Below, in pieces: positions 12,912-23,633 of a stretch of DNA of 64,000 bases (position 1 is its first letter; each line of letters begins with the position of its first letter). The notes beneath the pieces were generated by a model. That model was not told the DNA's origin, ran no database searches, and worked only from the letters and a program-made list of their open reading frames with translations. The stretch spans positions 2,056,683-2,120,682 of the forward strand of contig JAQFWX010000004.1 of NCBI GenBank assembly GCA_027605045.1, written 5' to 3'. Both the position numbers and the translations under genes were made by a program. The stretch comes from Phallus indusiatus (lineage: Eukaryota > Basidiomycota > Agaricomycetes > Phallales > Phallaceae).

Positions 12912-13715
12912 GTGGCACGCACTAGCCATTCGTCTGAAGTGTTATTGACCAGCTGAAACGTGAGCACATGTTGTTTATTGCAGTGTTCTAGGGTCACAAG
13001 CATGCATCGGTAACATGGTGCTAGATCCGAACTACTCGTACATGCATAATGACAGATGCCCATACCTAACATGGAATTTTTTCCCTGGATAGACACCAAC
13101 CTCCGACCTAGCTTTATAATCCCTAGAGGGGATGCCCGAAATAACATCTCCATTACTCAGCACTTGATACCGGTGCTGAAACCTCCACCGGACGGTCATG
13201 ATCAGCGTAAAGCAACCGACTTGCCGACTTACCACGGACACCGGGGCCCCTCTGTGTTGATGAGCACATCAACTCAGCATCAACCCTGTCTGATAAGACG
13301 ATCTCATCGCATCTTTTCTTCACCTTTCCCTGCCTTTCCCTACCTTTCTTGACTGACGAGGCTTAATAAACAATCTTGATATGGCTTGAATACTGCGAGA
13401 CGTCGAGAAATGAGTTTTGCAGGCGAGATAGTTGTCGGATACATCTAATGATGGCTGGGTTCTGCCTACAGGTTCAATAGCAATAATCGACTGTTATACA
13501 TTCATAGATCCCAGGAGTGCTTTATAAGGGATTGACAAGCATTATAGGCATTATCTGACATCGGGTGCGTTTCCCGCTGCCGAAGAACTTCGTTGCGCGC
13601 CGTCGATTTCAAACAATTGATCGGCTGTCTGAGTCCGAACCTTGTTTACTAAAAAAAGCCCGCGTTTTGGCCTTCTCGTCGTTTCGTCTCCCAACATTAC
13701 AAGGCGAGCTGAAAA
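12912..13715. other. Intergenic stretch without supported gene
   Basis: This 804-bp interval follows the Cns1 stop. No reading frame in it has family resemblance or a sensible exon structure. It has a pyrimidine tract near 13310-13345. I saw no tRNA-like B box, repeat or mobile-element end. It may hold the Cns1 3' UTR and the promoter of the doubtful small gene at 13716. Confidence 0.5.
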
Positions 13716-13949
13716 ATGGCGAGCATGTTGAATGTCTTTCTGCTCTTCGTCGTATTTCTTTCCGTTTGGCCCCAACTGAGCCACGCTTTGGGAATGTCGG
13801 CAGGTCGCGTGATGTCGGACTTGAAAGCAGGTGAACGATATAGTAGGTTACCAATTTTTTACGTGTATTTATTTACAGCTTTTCATGTTGAAATTTGTAA
13901 TTCAAGAACGAACACCACGTCTCACGGATCCACCAGTATGTATGGCTAA
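13716..13949 (+). CDS. Possible small secreted protein (doubtful)
   Basis: This short frame begins MASMLNVFLLFVVFLSVWP and then QLSHALG, a good signal-peptide shape (hydrophobic core, then a polar Ala-Gly site). A 48-bp in-frame intron (13831-13878, gtgaac to tttacag) may be removed, giving 61 instead of 77 residues. The rest of the protein has one cysteine and no recognisable motif. Its last 77 bp overlap, in antisense, the end of the hypothetical gene on the minus strand. I do not recognise the protein, and it could be a chance frame. Confidence 0.3.
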   Translation: MASMLNVFLLFVVFLSVWPQLSHALGMSAGRVMSDLKAGERYSRLPIFYVYLFTAFHVEICNSRTNTTSHGSTSMYG

Positions 13950-14235
13950 GCTGATTATGCTGCGTCGCAGGGTACGTCAAACATTCACCCTTGAGCTCTA
14001 AAAGCTGCAAAGGCTCAACTTTGTTGAAAGGCCCAGCAACATAGCGTTCGTCGGCAAAGGTCCCATCTTCCTCTTCATGCACATCCTCGCTATCGTCAGA
14101 TACAACACCTGCCGTATATCGCACAAGATACCTACCAGAAAGCGGCAGGTCTTCGGTGGGTAGCCTCCCGGTGACAACCGCATTCCACTTCCAGCAATAC
14201 CAGAACGCCACTTCACGAGGGACTGACGAATTCAT
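13873..14235 (-). CDS. Hypothetical protein, 120 residues
   Basis: This is an intronless frame from ATG 14235 to a stop at 13873-13875. The sequence is complex and unlike random translation: a Trp/Tyr-rich start (VAFWYCWKWNAVVTG), TEDLPLSGRYLVRYTAGVV, an acidic stretch DDSEDVHEEEDG, and GPFNKVEPLQLLELKGECLT. The last about 30 residues are less convincing, and a gtaccc donor after GECLT could splice to an earlier end. There is no signal peptide or transmembrane helix. It lies downstream of NDUFA12 in the same orientation. I do not recognise a family; the compact strand-rich pattern resembles a small beta domain. Confidence 0.5.
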   Translation of the reverse strand: MNSSVPREVAFWYCWKWNAVVTGRLPTEDLPLSGRYLVRYTAGVVSDDSEDVHEEEDGTFADERYVAGPFNKVEPLQLLELKGECLTYPATQHNQLSHTYWWIRETWCSFLNYKFQHEKL

Positions 14236-14434
14236 GGACGAAACAAAATATCAGAGATGGTTACGATTCTTCCATTTTTCTGGTTATGAGCTATTTTCAA
14301 TACCCAGACGACTTTTGGCTTCGTTATAGGCGAGGCCAAATGAAGTACTTCATATATTCTTCATAATAACCGTTTTATACCCATTCAGAGTAGTTTTTAG
14401 TCACCAGTTTTATATTAATATCACGTTGAAACTT

Positions 14435-15135
14435 TCATGATCTATCTGCTGGTTTGGCGTCCCATGCAAGTATTCTAGGTGCCGCGGTATCATAAGTTTT
14501 GAAAGCCCCTCGTGTTCCAGTGAGGTTTTCCCGATGAGGCTATATGAAAATAAGGAAGAACGAATGCCGTTATTGAGGGCGAAGACAAAATGAAAATATA
14601 TGACTTGCAGCTTTCCATGACGGGGTAACAGCTTGCACTACTTTATCTTCCGTCGGAGGTTCTTTCCGTATGTGGTGCAACCATGCATGCCATTCAGGGG
14701 GAACCTGAGTTGCGTTATTGTAATGCTACACGTAAAAATATGAGTATTAATATAATATAGAGGACTTTAGGGACAACATACTTGAGAATAATCAACCCAT
14801 CGGTGGCGGCCTAAAAATGAGTAAGGTCAACATTCTTGACGTGTCAGATTAGAGTTAAGAAGCACCTGGAATCTCTTCTAGCGGGTTAAGATTCTCAAAA
14901 TATCGATTCCCAAATCTATAACATAGAATATAAGCCATTGTCTAATCAAACACTTGCACGGTACACACTGGTCATGACCAATAAATCTCCCGCTCTTCGC
15001 GTCTCCAATGTACTGCATCTGTCTAAACCATTCTCTGAAAGCGCAAGTTTAGTAGTGCAATATAGAGTTGTCAAAAGGTTATGTACCGAATCCCACTCGC
15101 CGTAGACTACGCAGTGTTCGAAGTAGAGAGACCAT
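14435..15135 (-). CDS. Complex I subunit NDUFA12 (B17.2 family)
   Basis: This is an accessory subunit of mitochondrial NADH:ubiquinone oxidoreductase, peripheral arm. There are six phase-consistent exons: 15135-15087, 15032-14969, 14915-14866, 14810-14782, 14725-14609 and 14539-14435, 137 residues. The sequence reads MVSLLRTLRSLRRVG, then EWFRQMQYIGDAKSGRF, FGNRYFENL, GRHRWVDY, QVPPEWHAWLHHIRKEPPT and ENLTGTRGAFKTY. The last blocks are the B17.2 signature. Intron 5 (14608-14540) must start with GCAAGT to keep the WKAPHRENLTGT frame, so it is a GC-AG intron. The paralogous assembly factor NDUFAF2 is the alternative, but the ENLTGT..AFKTY tail favours the structural subunit. Confidence 0.88.
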
Positions 15136-15472
15136 TGTGGTCGAATAATCCAATATCTCGTGACGTGCGTCACAGCCGAACTTGGCTCTTCCGATAGGTC
15201 CCGAGCAAGCTTCGAGCTGCTTTTAAGCTGTCTTCAAGCTGTTTCCAGGTTTCAAAGCAGTCGAAAATGACACTCCAGAGGATAAATGATGGAACTGAAG
15301 CGCAGTCTGAAAACAAAGTCTTTCGAGAGCATTAGTCGAACCAAAATCATGAGCTTCACAAAGTGCGTATGATACGTATGGCGGCTTCTACTACTAAGTA
15401 ATAAATTGCCAGACTAATAATTTCTTACTATTTGCACAGGCGTATATGTTCACTGCGAGAAAATTCAGACTA
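15136..15472. other. Intergenic stretch, promoter of NDUFA12
   Basis: This 337-bp interval lies between the end of the TIM-barrel gene and the NDUFA12 start, both on the minus strand. Near 15210-15250 there are three degenerate copies of a roughly 12-bp AAGCTG-containing unit. No coding frame is supported. Confidence 0.4.
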
Positions 15473-16728
15473 CTAAGTTTCAATCCGATTCTCCATTTCC
15501 TGGAGAATCTTCTCGTGGCAATCAGCCGCTTCTTTCGTCCACCGTTCAGGCACAGTAGGATCATTTTGAGCCATGTCTTGGTCAAAAAATACCTCGTAAC
15601 TCCAAGGGCCCCTCCACCCCGTCTTAAGAACAGCTTCAACAATGTCGTTAACGGGCAAATAACCATTCCATCTCGAATATGGGAGAGGTCGGTACTTGTT
15701 GCTCCACATGTATAGTGGATGTATTCCGTTATCCTGTGCCTGTTTAATAATATTCCCTGGTTCAACATGCGCCCCGTCTGATATTTGAAGGTAGAATATT
15801 TTTGATGGAGGAATCGTGCGGCTGAGGCTCTCGAGCGATGCCTTGAAGCTTGCAGCTTCAGTAGATATTCCATCACGTCTTGTGACATCAGCAAAACCTC
15901 TGGCTGGGGAAAATCAGTAATTTGAAGTACGTTTTGTAATCATAGGACTGACCACCTATCTGAAACGTATCTAGGCAAAGGAGGAAATTCTCTCGGTCAA
16001 CTAACTTGCAAATTTCCCAAGTGTGTTTCCATGTGTTCACATACGTTCCCCAGGCCCACATCTCATATACTCTGGAAAGCTGTTCTCAGGATGCAAAATA
16101 ACATAATGATCGGAAACTCACATGCAGATAGGAGGATTTTCTTGAGCGGCCAGATCTGCCAGTTCGCGGAGATCATTCGCCATGATCTCGAAGGAGGCAG
16201 AGATATCTTGATTATTGTTGGAGCCTAGCTGCATAGCTTGACATCTCAAAGCCTGGTACATTCAACGAGCGAAGACCCGAACGACACAAACAATAGCTCA
16301 CTTTCAGCACTTTGAACCAAGTCTTCGCTCGCCCAAATGCCGCCGCACGCCTCTCGGAATTCTGCTCGCCCTCGATCCCGGAAAATCTGACGAATGGATT
16401 GAAAGGAGAATGTAGTTTCTGCGTTCGAATTCACTCACGGGTGCATTATCATAATTTTAAGTCTTAATTCATCGCAAAGACTCTTGATTTCCTTTGCGGC
16501 ATCTACAAGTTTCTCAACATCACCTTGCCCATTTTCATCGACGCCTTTGAACGAAAACCCCAACTTCTCGGCCCGTTGTTGTGCGTAATCCTGCAGATCT
16601 GGGAAAGCAATTTCAGCGAGAGGAAAACCCGCTTTCGCAATCGCACGGAGTTTTATGGGTAGAGTATGGGAAGGGTGCATTCCTGCAGACGGCGTTGCAT
16701 AACATTTCTGAATTCTCTTGAGGGTCAT
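15473..16728 (-). CDS. Xylose-isomerase-like TIM-barrel enzyme (sugar isomerase/epimerase or dehydroshikimate dehydratase type)
   Basis: This cytosolic metal-dependent TIM barrel belongs to the AP-endonuclease-2/xylose-isomerase-like superfamily. There are five phase-consistent exons: 16728-16439, 16386-16302, 16228-16122, 16071-15956 and 15903-15473, 342 residues. The strands are in order: KCYATPSAGMHPSHTLP at the start, AEIAFPD, KIMIMHPFSGIEG, YEMWAWGTYVNTWKHTWEI, FLLCLDTFQIG, KIFYLQISDGAHVEP and GPWSYEVFFDQD. Glu, Asp, Gln and Glu at these strand ends are the expected metal ligands. Fungal members with the YE.WAWG and LDTFQI motifs are often annotated as 3-dehydroshikimate dehydratases or sugar-phosphate isomerases. 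The substrate cannot be decided from sequence alone, and no quinate-pathway neighbours are present. Confidence 0.8.
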
Positions 16729-17276
16729 TTCGCGAGTGTTTGGAACAATTTATGGAGTCCTTTACAAGACTCGATCTTAACAGACATTCAAAATTCTAAA
16801 AATCAATAGTGACGTAAATAATACTCCCTGATGACCTGGCATGCGGAGCCGGCGTATGAATAGATGGTGCGGGGATTTCAAAACGCAGACATAGACGAGA
16901 ATCTATTTTTTCTATTTTTTCATATAGTATTGTATGTTACTGCACTGGGAAGATATAAGCGTTACCATCAGAACGACAACCGCCGCTGGCTGTGTAGGCA
17001 AACCGGTGTAATCATTGATCTGACAGGAATCGGTGCTTGATGATATGATGGACTCATCACCAAGTATAGTACCAAAGAAAACTTGGATTGGTGTCACAAG
17101 GTCACTAATGCATATAGTACCGCAAGTTGTTTCTTGGTTGCTGCAGATACATTTAACCCGCAGAGGACTCAATCACGAAGAGAATAAGTTTCTCAACCAT
17201 TCCTTGGTGTTTTATAAGGTGGTATACGAAATTGGTTCCAGTTTTAACCCACTACCAGATACCATTAAATAGTTAA
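16729..17276. other. Intergenic stretch
   Basis: This 548-bp interval lies between the glucosidase II beta stop and the TIM-barrel gene start, so it holds a 3' UTR and a promoter. An ATG-less cysteine-containing frame on the minus strand (17172-16912) has no family resemblance. I see nothing else. Confidence 0.45.
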
Positions 17277-19389
17277 TTACAATTCCTCCCGTGAGTTTTC
17301 TCGCTCAACCGGAAGACAGAGCGCGGGTGTTGTGGCCGTCATATGATATTCACATTTCTCAGGTTCGTTGACCGTGAAGAGTTTGTTCTCGGTACCGCAT
17401 GAAAGATGGAGCTAGGGTTGACAATAAAATCACTGAAAACACCCCATGCAAAGAAGAAAACGTACAGTAACGCTACGTTCCGGTCCATTCCAACATTTAG
17501 CACCTTTGGTATAGTACTGAATCTCATAGTAACGGGGATCTCCAGGCTTAATATTGGGATCTTTACTCCACGATGAGAATTTTCTGAGAGACAAATGTTA
17601 CTGAGTCATTTACACGTTTCCCAAGCAGGGAGAACATACCCAAGATTATTATGGCCTCCTCCTTTCTGGAAGGCTGATCCGAATAAGCAAACTTCGTAGG
17701 TATATCTAGTCGAAGTCAATGACACTGAAAGCCGGTTCTTTGGCATACATACTCTCCAGAATCCAAAGATAGGCACAGATTTTGAAGTTTTTTGAATTGA
17801 CCTTCACTCCCAAAGTGCTCTGGGTCAAACAATCGCGATAATTCGTTCTTCTGATCGTCAATCTGCTGTCGAGTCTGCTTCAATTTTGATTCGGCAGCCT
17901 CGTAGGCGTCACGAGCCCGTTTCGATTCTAAACGCATATTAGTTACTGAAAAAAGTTTGTGAACATGCCTTCGACACACCATCTGCGTTATTAGCTAACG
18001 GCTCTTTGACAGCACCTAACGCTTGTAGCCAAAGTAATATCCCCTGCTGGAATGATTCATAATACGGTACAAGGGCATCCGGTAAATAGGAAGAGATATG
18101 AAACACTACCGAATCTTATGAATACCTCTGAATAGTCAAACACGCGCAAACTTACATAGAGATTTAGTCTCTTGCACAACGTCAGAGTCAGATTGCAATA
18201 AAAGCGATACGGGATCCTGATTAAGTAACCCATCCAACTGATATTTAACCTGATCCTCAGTCCACTGTCGATCTTCAAAGGGTTGGCCGTCGGGGGCCTC
18301 GGGTACTTCAAAGGCCGGTTGCTCGCTCAATGTATCCCATCCTCTAACTGCTTCCAAGACGGCCATATCTTGATAGTTGGGGTTGTAGCCCTTTTTTAAA
18401 GCGTCTAGAATGTCGCCCAATTGTTTCTCGCGTTCTAAATGGGCCTCATAAATATTCTTGAGAGATCTGAGGGCCGATTTGTGCGTGATTAAAGATTGAT
18501 ACAGAGCTGATCAATCTATCGTTTAGAGGTGAGAGATAAACGGAAGAAGAATAAAACGCACGAGACTGTTTCTTCGACTCCAAAGTCGCCGCAGATGTGG
18601 ATTCTGCCCGCTCCATTACATCTACGCAAAGTTTGAATTTGCAAATGCTAACTGTCATCAAAGAGAACGGTACCTTTAAGCCGGAAACCTCTTTTTCGGC
18701 AGTAGCAATCTCGCCTTCCAATGCAGAAGTAGAATCCTCTAAGCGTTTCTTTTCTTTTTGAGCGAATGCAATATACGTTGCCCGAATTTTCGACCCCTAA
18801 TGAGCTATGAGGATAATTTAATTATAGTCGATGCTTGTAAAGTACCGTTTTGCGCAATTTGAGTTCTGCTTGCATCTTCTTCCGGTATTCTTCTCCAATT
18901 TCTTTGCATCTATTGGGACAAACGCCAAGCGCCTCGTCGGAACCATCACAGCACTCCTGCTCTAAAAGAATAAAAGGATTGAGTAAAATGACATAAACTC
19001 GCGCAAATAGCTGTCTAGAGCTAACCACATAAACCATCGTTTACTCGAGTATTAGAAATGTTCGCGCCTATGTGTCCCTCGTTAACGCAATAGAATGTTG
19101 TGCCCACGCATGCACTCGTTCCTAAAAGGTTACACATACAATCAATTCTCAGAGGAAATATAATGTTACCTGGCTCATCAGAGCCGTCAGGACAATCACA
19201 GTAATCATCGTTGACAGCACTCCAAGGTATCACAGACAAGCCATCAAGACACGTCCAAGTAGGTGGTGTCGACTTTGTCGATGGCTTATACAAATGTCTC
19301 GAATTTGGGGGTACACCGTATGTAGGTGATACCCCATGTGAAGCGGTCAAAGAAAAATGTAGTGTTGCTAGCAATGCATGGAGAAGCAT
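17277..19389 (-). CDS. gtb1: Glucosidase II beta subunit (PRKCSH family)
   Basis: This is the non-catalytic subunit of ER glucosidase II, which trims glucose from N-glycans in glycoprotein quality control. The start at 19389 opens a signal peptide (MLLHALLATLHFSLTASHG). Two LDLa-like modules follow, with CDCPDGSDEPG and CCDGSDEALGVC, then an exon cluster encoding a charged coiled coil (EIGEEYRKKMQAELKLRK; EKKRLEDSTSALEGEIATAE). The C-terminal mannose-6-phosphate-receptor-homology (MRH) domain includes KCWNGPERSVT, LSCGTENKLFTVNEPEKCEY and ATTPALC. The last residues are SREEL, a KDEL-like ER retrieval tail in the expected place. It has many short introns, and some internal exon edges were not fully resolved. 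Confidence 0.92.
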
Positions 19390-19639
19390 AATATAGGATC
19401 CGTTAACTCTTGGGGTATAAGTGACGGAGGATTACATAAACAGTGACACGTCAGTTAATCAATGAGTGCTCTCAGTATTGGCAGAGAAAACATTGGTGCT
19501 TATTAAAATCTAATCCAAATGCTATCGTACAGAAAGAATACAATGAGTGAGTCGATGGTATGTTGAATGGGAATACTTAAACGATGCATAGTCAACACAG
19601 AACGTAATGATGGACGAAACCCAAGGAAAGGGAAAACAA

Positions 19640-21066
19640 TTAGAGAAACATGGAACTCCGAGTTGTCGAATTGCTGCTTTCGGGTGTTCTGCAACGAAGT
19701 CTGTCGTCTTCGGCCTCGGAATACACATCTTCACTTCCGACCGTACATAGACTTTGCGTCTCCGAATCTACTGACGAAGGTGCCCTGATGGTCGGCTCGT
19801 CATCTGTCTCGCCACCCTCTTCTTCTGCATCGATCCCACTCTCCGAAGAAGTCCGATGCGGGGCTATCACGGATTCATCTCCAGCATTTTCAATCGAATT
19901 GACCGGCAAGAAGCTCGCGGACAGCGATGAACTGGGTGTATTACCCATTTTCTGCATCGGTGTTGTAATCACACCATGAGGAGTTCGAGAAGCATGATCG
20001 GACGGAAAGGGTGGAATTGCGTCTGAATCAGCTTCTGAATATCGTGAATATATTTGGAGTTGCTCTGCATATCTCTGCATCTCCTCGGCCGTGATAGCGA
20101 GTCGGAAATCATTCAAAAAAAGGAATTGTAGTTCTAGCTGATCTAGCTCGGATTGAGGTAAGCCGCCAACCTAGGTGGGAGGAAGATTTTCGGGTAAGCG
20201 TTTGTAAAGAATGAGAGCAAATACGTGATACAAACCTTTGCGTAACGTGTATTTGTGTAGAAAACATCACTGAAGAATTTGGAAGCAACGGTAACCCCGG
20301 CAATTACGAGACGGTGAACGTTGAAACTATCTATGGCAAAGCTCTTCCCAGTTGCTTCGAAAGCAAGTTTTGACATGCGATCAAAATACACCAATAAAGA
20401 GAGAAAGACCTCGTTGGTTGTTGGGCAATATTTTAAAATTCTAAGAAGATAGGCTTCCAACGAAATCGTCGGGATGTTTCGGGCATGAAATGTTAGACAT
20501 GATGTGGGAGTGGAGAAGGCTTGACGTGATGCACTTGTAAGGGTTGTCCAAACTGGAGGTCGATGGACTGTGGGAGAGTCCGGTGATTCTACAGAGGACA
20601 GACTAGAAGATAATTGGGAAGAACGTAATTGATCGTTTGCAGTGGCAATCCTTTCTAGTAAAGAAGCCAAGAGCTGAAGCAACTTTGTTGCGTCTTGCTC
20701 ATGAATTTTCTGAAGGGGCCGAAGATCAAGGGGCTGGGAAGGCCGTGGCGAACGAGTTGCTGGCGGAGCGGGAGACAACCTGGGTTGTTTTGGAGACGAT
20801 GGCTGACTTGCCGGTTTTGAAGGAGGAGGGTCATCAGGTGCCCGAAACTCTCGTTTCGGGACTTTGAGGGGCTGCTTTAGCGGATGGCGGTGAAAGCTAT
20901 TATGTTGTTGAGACGGTGGGGTGGCAGACAGGAGGGTGGATGTCGAATGCGACGGGCGCGTTGGTGGCCTGGATCTGATGGACACCGCACCGTCTGCGGA
21001 TTGGGTGTGTGACAGAGGAGCAGGAGGAGCGAAGGCCAACATTGGGTGCACGGGGATGGTCGGCAA
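19640..21066 (-). CDS. Pho80/Pcl-type cyclin
   Basis: This cyclin belongs to the Pho80/PCL (P/U-type) group, partners of Pho85/CDK5-like kinases. There are two phase-consistent exons, 21066-20236 and 20170-19640, 453 residues. A proline/serine-rich N-terminal 125 residues precede the cyclin box, which runs from IHEQDATKLLQLLASLLERI through FHARNIPTISLEAYLLRILKYCP, SLLVYFDRMSKLAF, SFNVHRLVIAGVTVASKFFSD and FYTNTRYAKVGGLPQSELD. The intron falls exactly after NTRYAK. A long acidic Ser-rich tail follows. The NVHR, ASKF.SD and NT.YAKVGG.. motifs are hallmarks of the group. It could be any PCL member; a Pho81 homologue, the CDK-inhibitor partner of Pho80 in yeast, lies elsewhere in this window. Confidence 0.88.
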
Positions 21067-21652
21067 GGCCTCAATGCAAAATTAGGAAGAGAATAATGTT
21101 TAAACGTAAAAGCCTTGAGTTGTGTATAAAAAATGAGAAGAGAGAGATGATTACGAGAAAGACGCGAACGGTGTCGTCAAGAGCTGTGGACAAAACTCAA
21201 AAAAGAAGCGGTCGTGGCACACGGTTTCGCGCGGGTGTCTAATCGGAGTTTGAAATACCCGATTGGAGGGACCACCCTTCACGTGCGTTCCTCCACCAAT
21301 GGTCCTCCAATAAGGTTACACGCCAGAAATTGTGCTTTGCATTTGAATTTACATAGACCTGTGCTAAGACCTGTGTATATGTATCTATTTTTTCTTTCTT
21401 GATAATAATAATGATACGTTTTCATCACCATTTCATTTGGCAGTGTCACCAGTAGTGCTAGTAACGGCGTGACCGTGACCAGACAGATCATCGTAATCTC
21501 GTATCGAGGGTCCTACCAGAGCTTCTTAAATATGAGGCGCGGCCGAAACCCTCACTGATTGCTGTTGACTGCGTTCACCTTCTCTTCCTCAGACAGGCTA
21601 GTTCTGCTATTTTTCTATTCATTCTTTCAATTATCTCGCTGGCGTGTTTATA
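21067..21652. other. Divergent intergenic region
   Basis: This 586-bp interval separates the divergent cyclin and seven-helix genes. A C/T-rich patch just before 21653 (ttctcttcctc and tttctattcattctttc) resembles a fungal transcription-start region for the plus-strand gene. No coding frame with family resemblance was seen. Confidence 0.4.
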
Positions 21653-23114
21653 ATGAATTCAACTATACCCCTCAACTTGACACAATGTATTCCTGAAGAT
21701 TTGCAGGGTCTGTCCGTGATCAAGCCATCGCCGTCGTTACACTGATTTTCAAGTACACCGTACATTTGCACAGCTCAGCATCCCGTCGGTCCCCTGAGCC
21801 ATGCAGCCCTTGTAGCCTGGCTTTTCCTCAATATATCAGCATCGCAGGCTCTGCTCCCTATTTTGCTCATCGGTCTTTGTTGTGCAAAACCAAGGGGCGA
21901 ATTAACATTGATCAATATCGTCATTGGCTGGATATTGTATGGCATAGTTGCAAGTATACTGTAAGTTCGATGAAGGCCATAGATTAGATATACCCTCTTT
22001 CTCCTTTCTAACATATAATGCACAAGGCTGTATTCTCATCACGAAGTAGGATGCGAACCACCTCCAATCGTTTGCCTGACACAAGCCGCTCTTTATATGG
22101 CCATTCCTCCGCTGTTCGCCGGTGCTTTTCACAGCTTTTTAAAAATACTGACACCCTCTTATAGTATTTGTACCCTAATGCACAACGCACTCCTACAGAT
22201 CTTGTTTAATCTCAGGCAAGTTCTTGGCAAATCGTCTGAAAGCAGTTATCATTCAGTTCGAAAAGTTGCTGTGGGTTTTTCTTTTTTCCCATAAACTCAA
22301 TATTCAAAACCCAGGTATCCAGCTACTTCTCGTTCCGTATACTGTCTATGCACTTTTTGCGACGGCTGTAGCTGCTGTAAATTCCTCTTTTCTTTCGAAA
22401 TCTCAAGTTCCTCGCTTATTATGCAATTAGACTGGCTCGAAATCACCTGATACTACCTTAAGCAGGACCCGTCGATTTTTTTATTGCTCAGTTCGGTCAA
22501 GCTTTTTGTATGTATTTATACCTTTGTGTTTTGATAATTCTCATTTTGTCATCAAGGGTGGATTCAATTATAGGGTACTGCATGACGCTACTGGTGTTAG
22601 CTCTGATTTTGATTGGTTAGTGGAACTACCCTTCCCTGATTATTGCTCAATGCAAAGATAAGGGTTCATTGGTTTCTCGCTACGTCAAAATTGGTCCAAA
22701 CTGCGACGATCCGGGAAGGATGGTTTTGACTTTGGATATTTTTATCGCGTGGTAATATACTACCTGTACACCTTCATTGTTTTGAGGTCAGTGCTCGGAC
22801 CACCTCTCACATCATTCAGTTTCCGAATTGTTTGTTATAGCTTGGCCTTTTTACCAAAAGATCAATTATTCCTTGCGGATTTCGGCATGTCAACCAGTAG
22901 GATTTCTAGTACTTCTACTCTCCAAATTATTTGTTGATAGTTCAATTCAGTGGGTTATGCCACTTTCATAATCTTCGGCTCACGATCTGTAAGTCGCCTC
23001 AACATCGCGGGGACTTCGAACTCATCTTTATTAGGAACCATGGCAGATTTATCTGCGCTTTCTTCCTCGCTCAGTCAGTATCCGTCAAAGACGACGCAAG
23101 TCTACAGCCAGTGA
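21653..23114 (+). CDS. Seven-helix membrane protein, putative GPCR-like
   Basis: I rebuilt nine phase-consistent exons: 21653-21715, 21779-21960, 22027-22274, 22315-22376, 22431-22507, 22557-22615, 22663-22786, 22841-22896 and 22951-23114. They total 1,035 nt, or 344 residues. The protein is strongly hydrophobic with about seven helices, including LSHAALVAWLFLNISASQALLP, LINIVIGWILYGIVASIL, LTQAALYMAIPPLFAGAF, LLLVPYTVYALFATAVAA, MTLLVLALILIGFIGF, VVIYYLYTFIVL and GYATFIIFGSRSV. The N-terminus is short with two Asn-glycosylation-like sites (MNSTIPLNLTQ), and the tail is Ser-rich. This layout resembles lineage-expanded basidiomycete seven-helix proteins often labelled as putative GPCRs. It is not the Ste3 pheromone receptor type as far as I can see. 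The ligand is unknown. Every exon is below 250 bp, so automated prediction could miss it. Confidence 0.7.
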
Positions 23115-23633
23115 CAAAATGGGGATGCTTTCCAATGTTTAGGTTTTGGTGTATCAAAGCCCGGTCTGCCTGTTTTTTTTTTCATTAGGGTACTCGATCC
23201 GATCCGTAGAGATATTTTTCTTCAATGTATTCGCTTGATTCTTGAATAACGACTGTCATTGACACCTTTCGCACCTTGACGTTTGAATTGCTGTGTGACC
23301 TGACAAGTTGATTAGCCCAAGCCTGTAATCGCACGGATTTCTCTTGTTGAGATATGAGCGTAAATTTATTATCCTTTTACTTGGTAGTATGTCGTTCGAC
23401 ACTGGGAAGAAAGTCTACAAATTGAAGCGCGGCTTGTTAAGCGCTCACCGGACCACGCTCGCGGAATGTCGACCGCCATGATCGTATGTGCTCACCGTAA
23501 ATTCTTTTATTAAAGCTTAATGCTGGTTTAGTCACGCAATCTTGTCAATCTACGGTCAATTTTAAGGCCTACACGGTATGTAAACGAATTGTTGCGCTCT
23601 ATAGCGCGTTCCCCATCCGTCGGGTCTTTTCTT
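23115..23633. other. Intergenic region before bL12m
   Basis: This 519-bp interval lies between two plus-strand genes. The bL12m frame stays open upstream of the chosen ATG (from 23589) and encodes a leader-like peptide, but contains no ATG, so an unseen upstream exon is possible. No RNA gene or repeat was recognised. Confidence 0.4.

Noticed and set aside
16912..17172. Minus-strand frame with several cysteines
   Set aside because: It has no ATG (opens on TTG), no homology that I recognise and no splice-consistent start.
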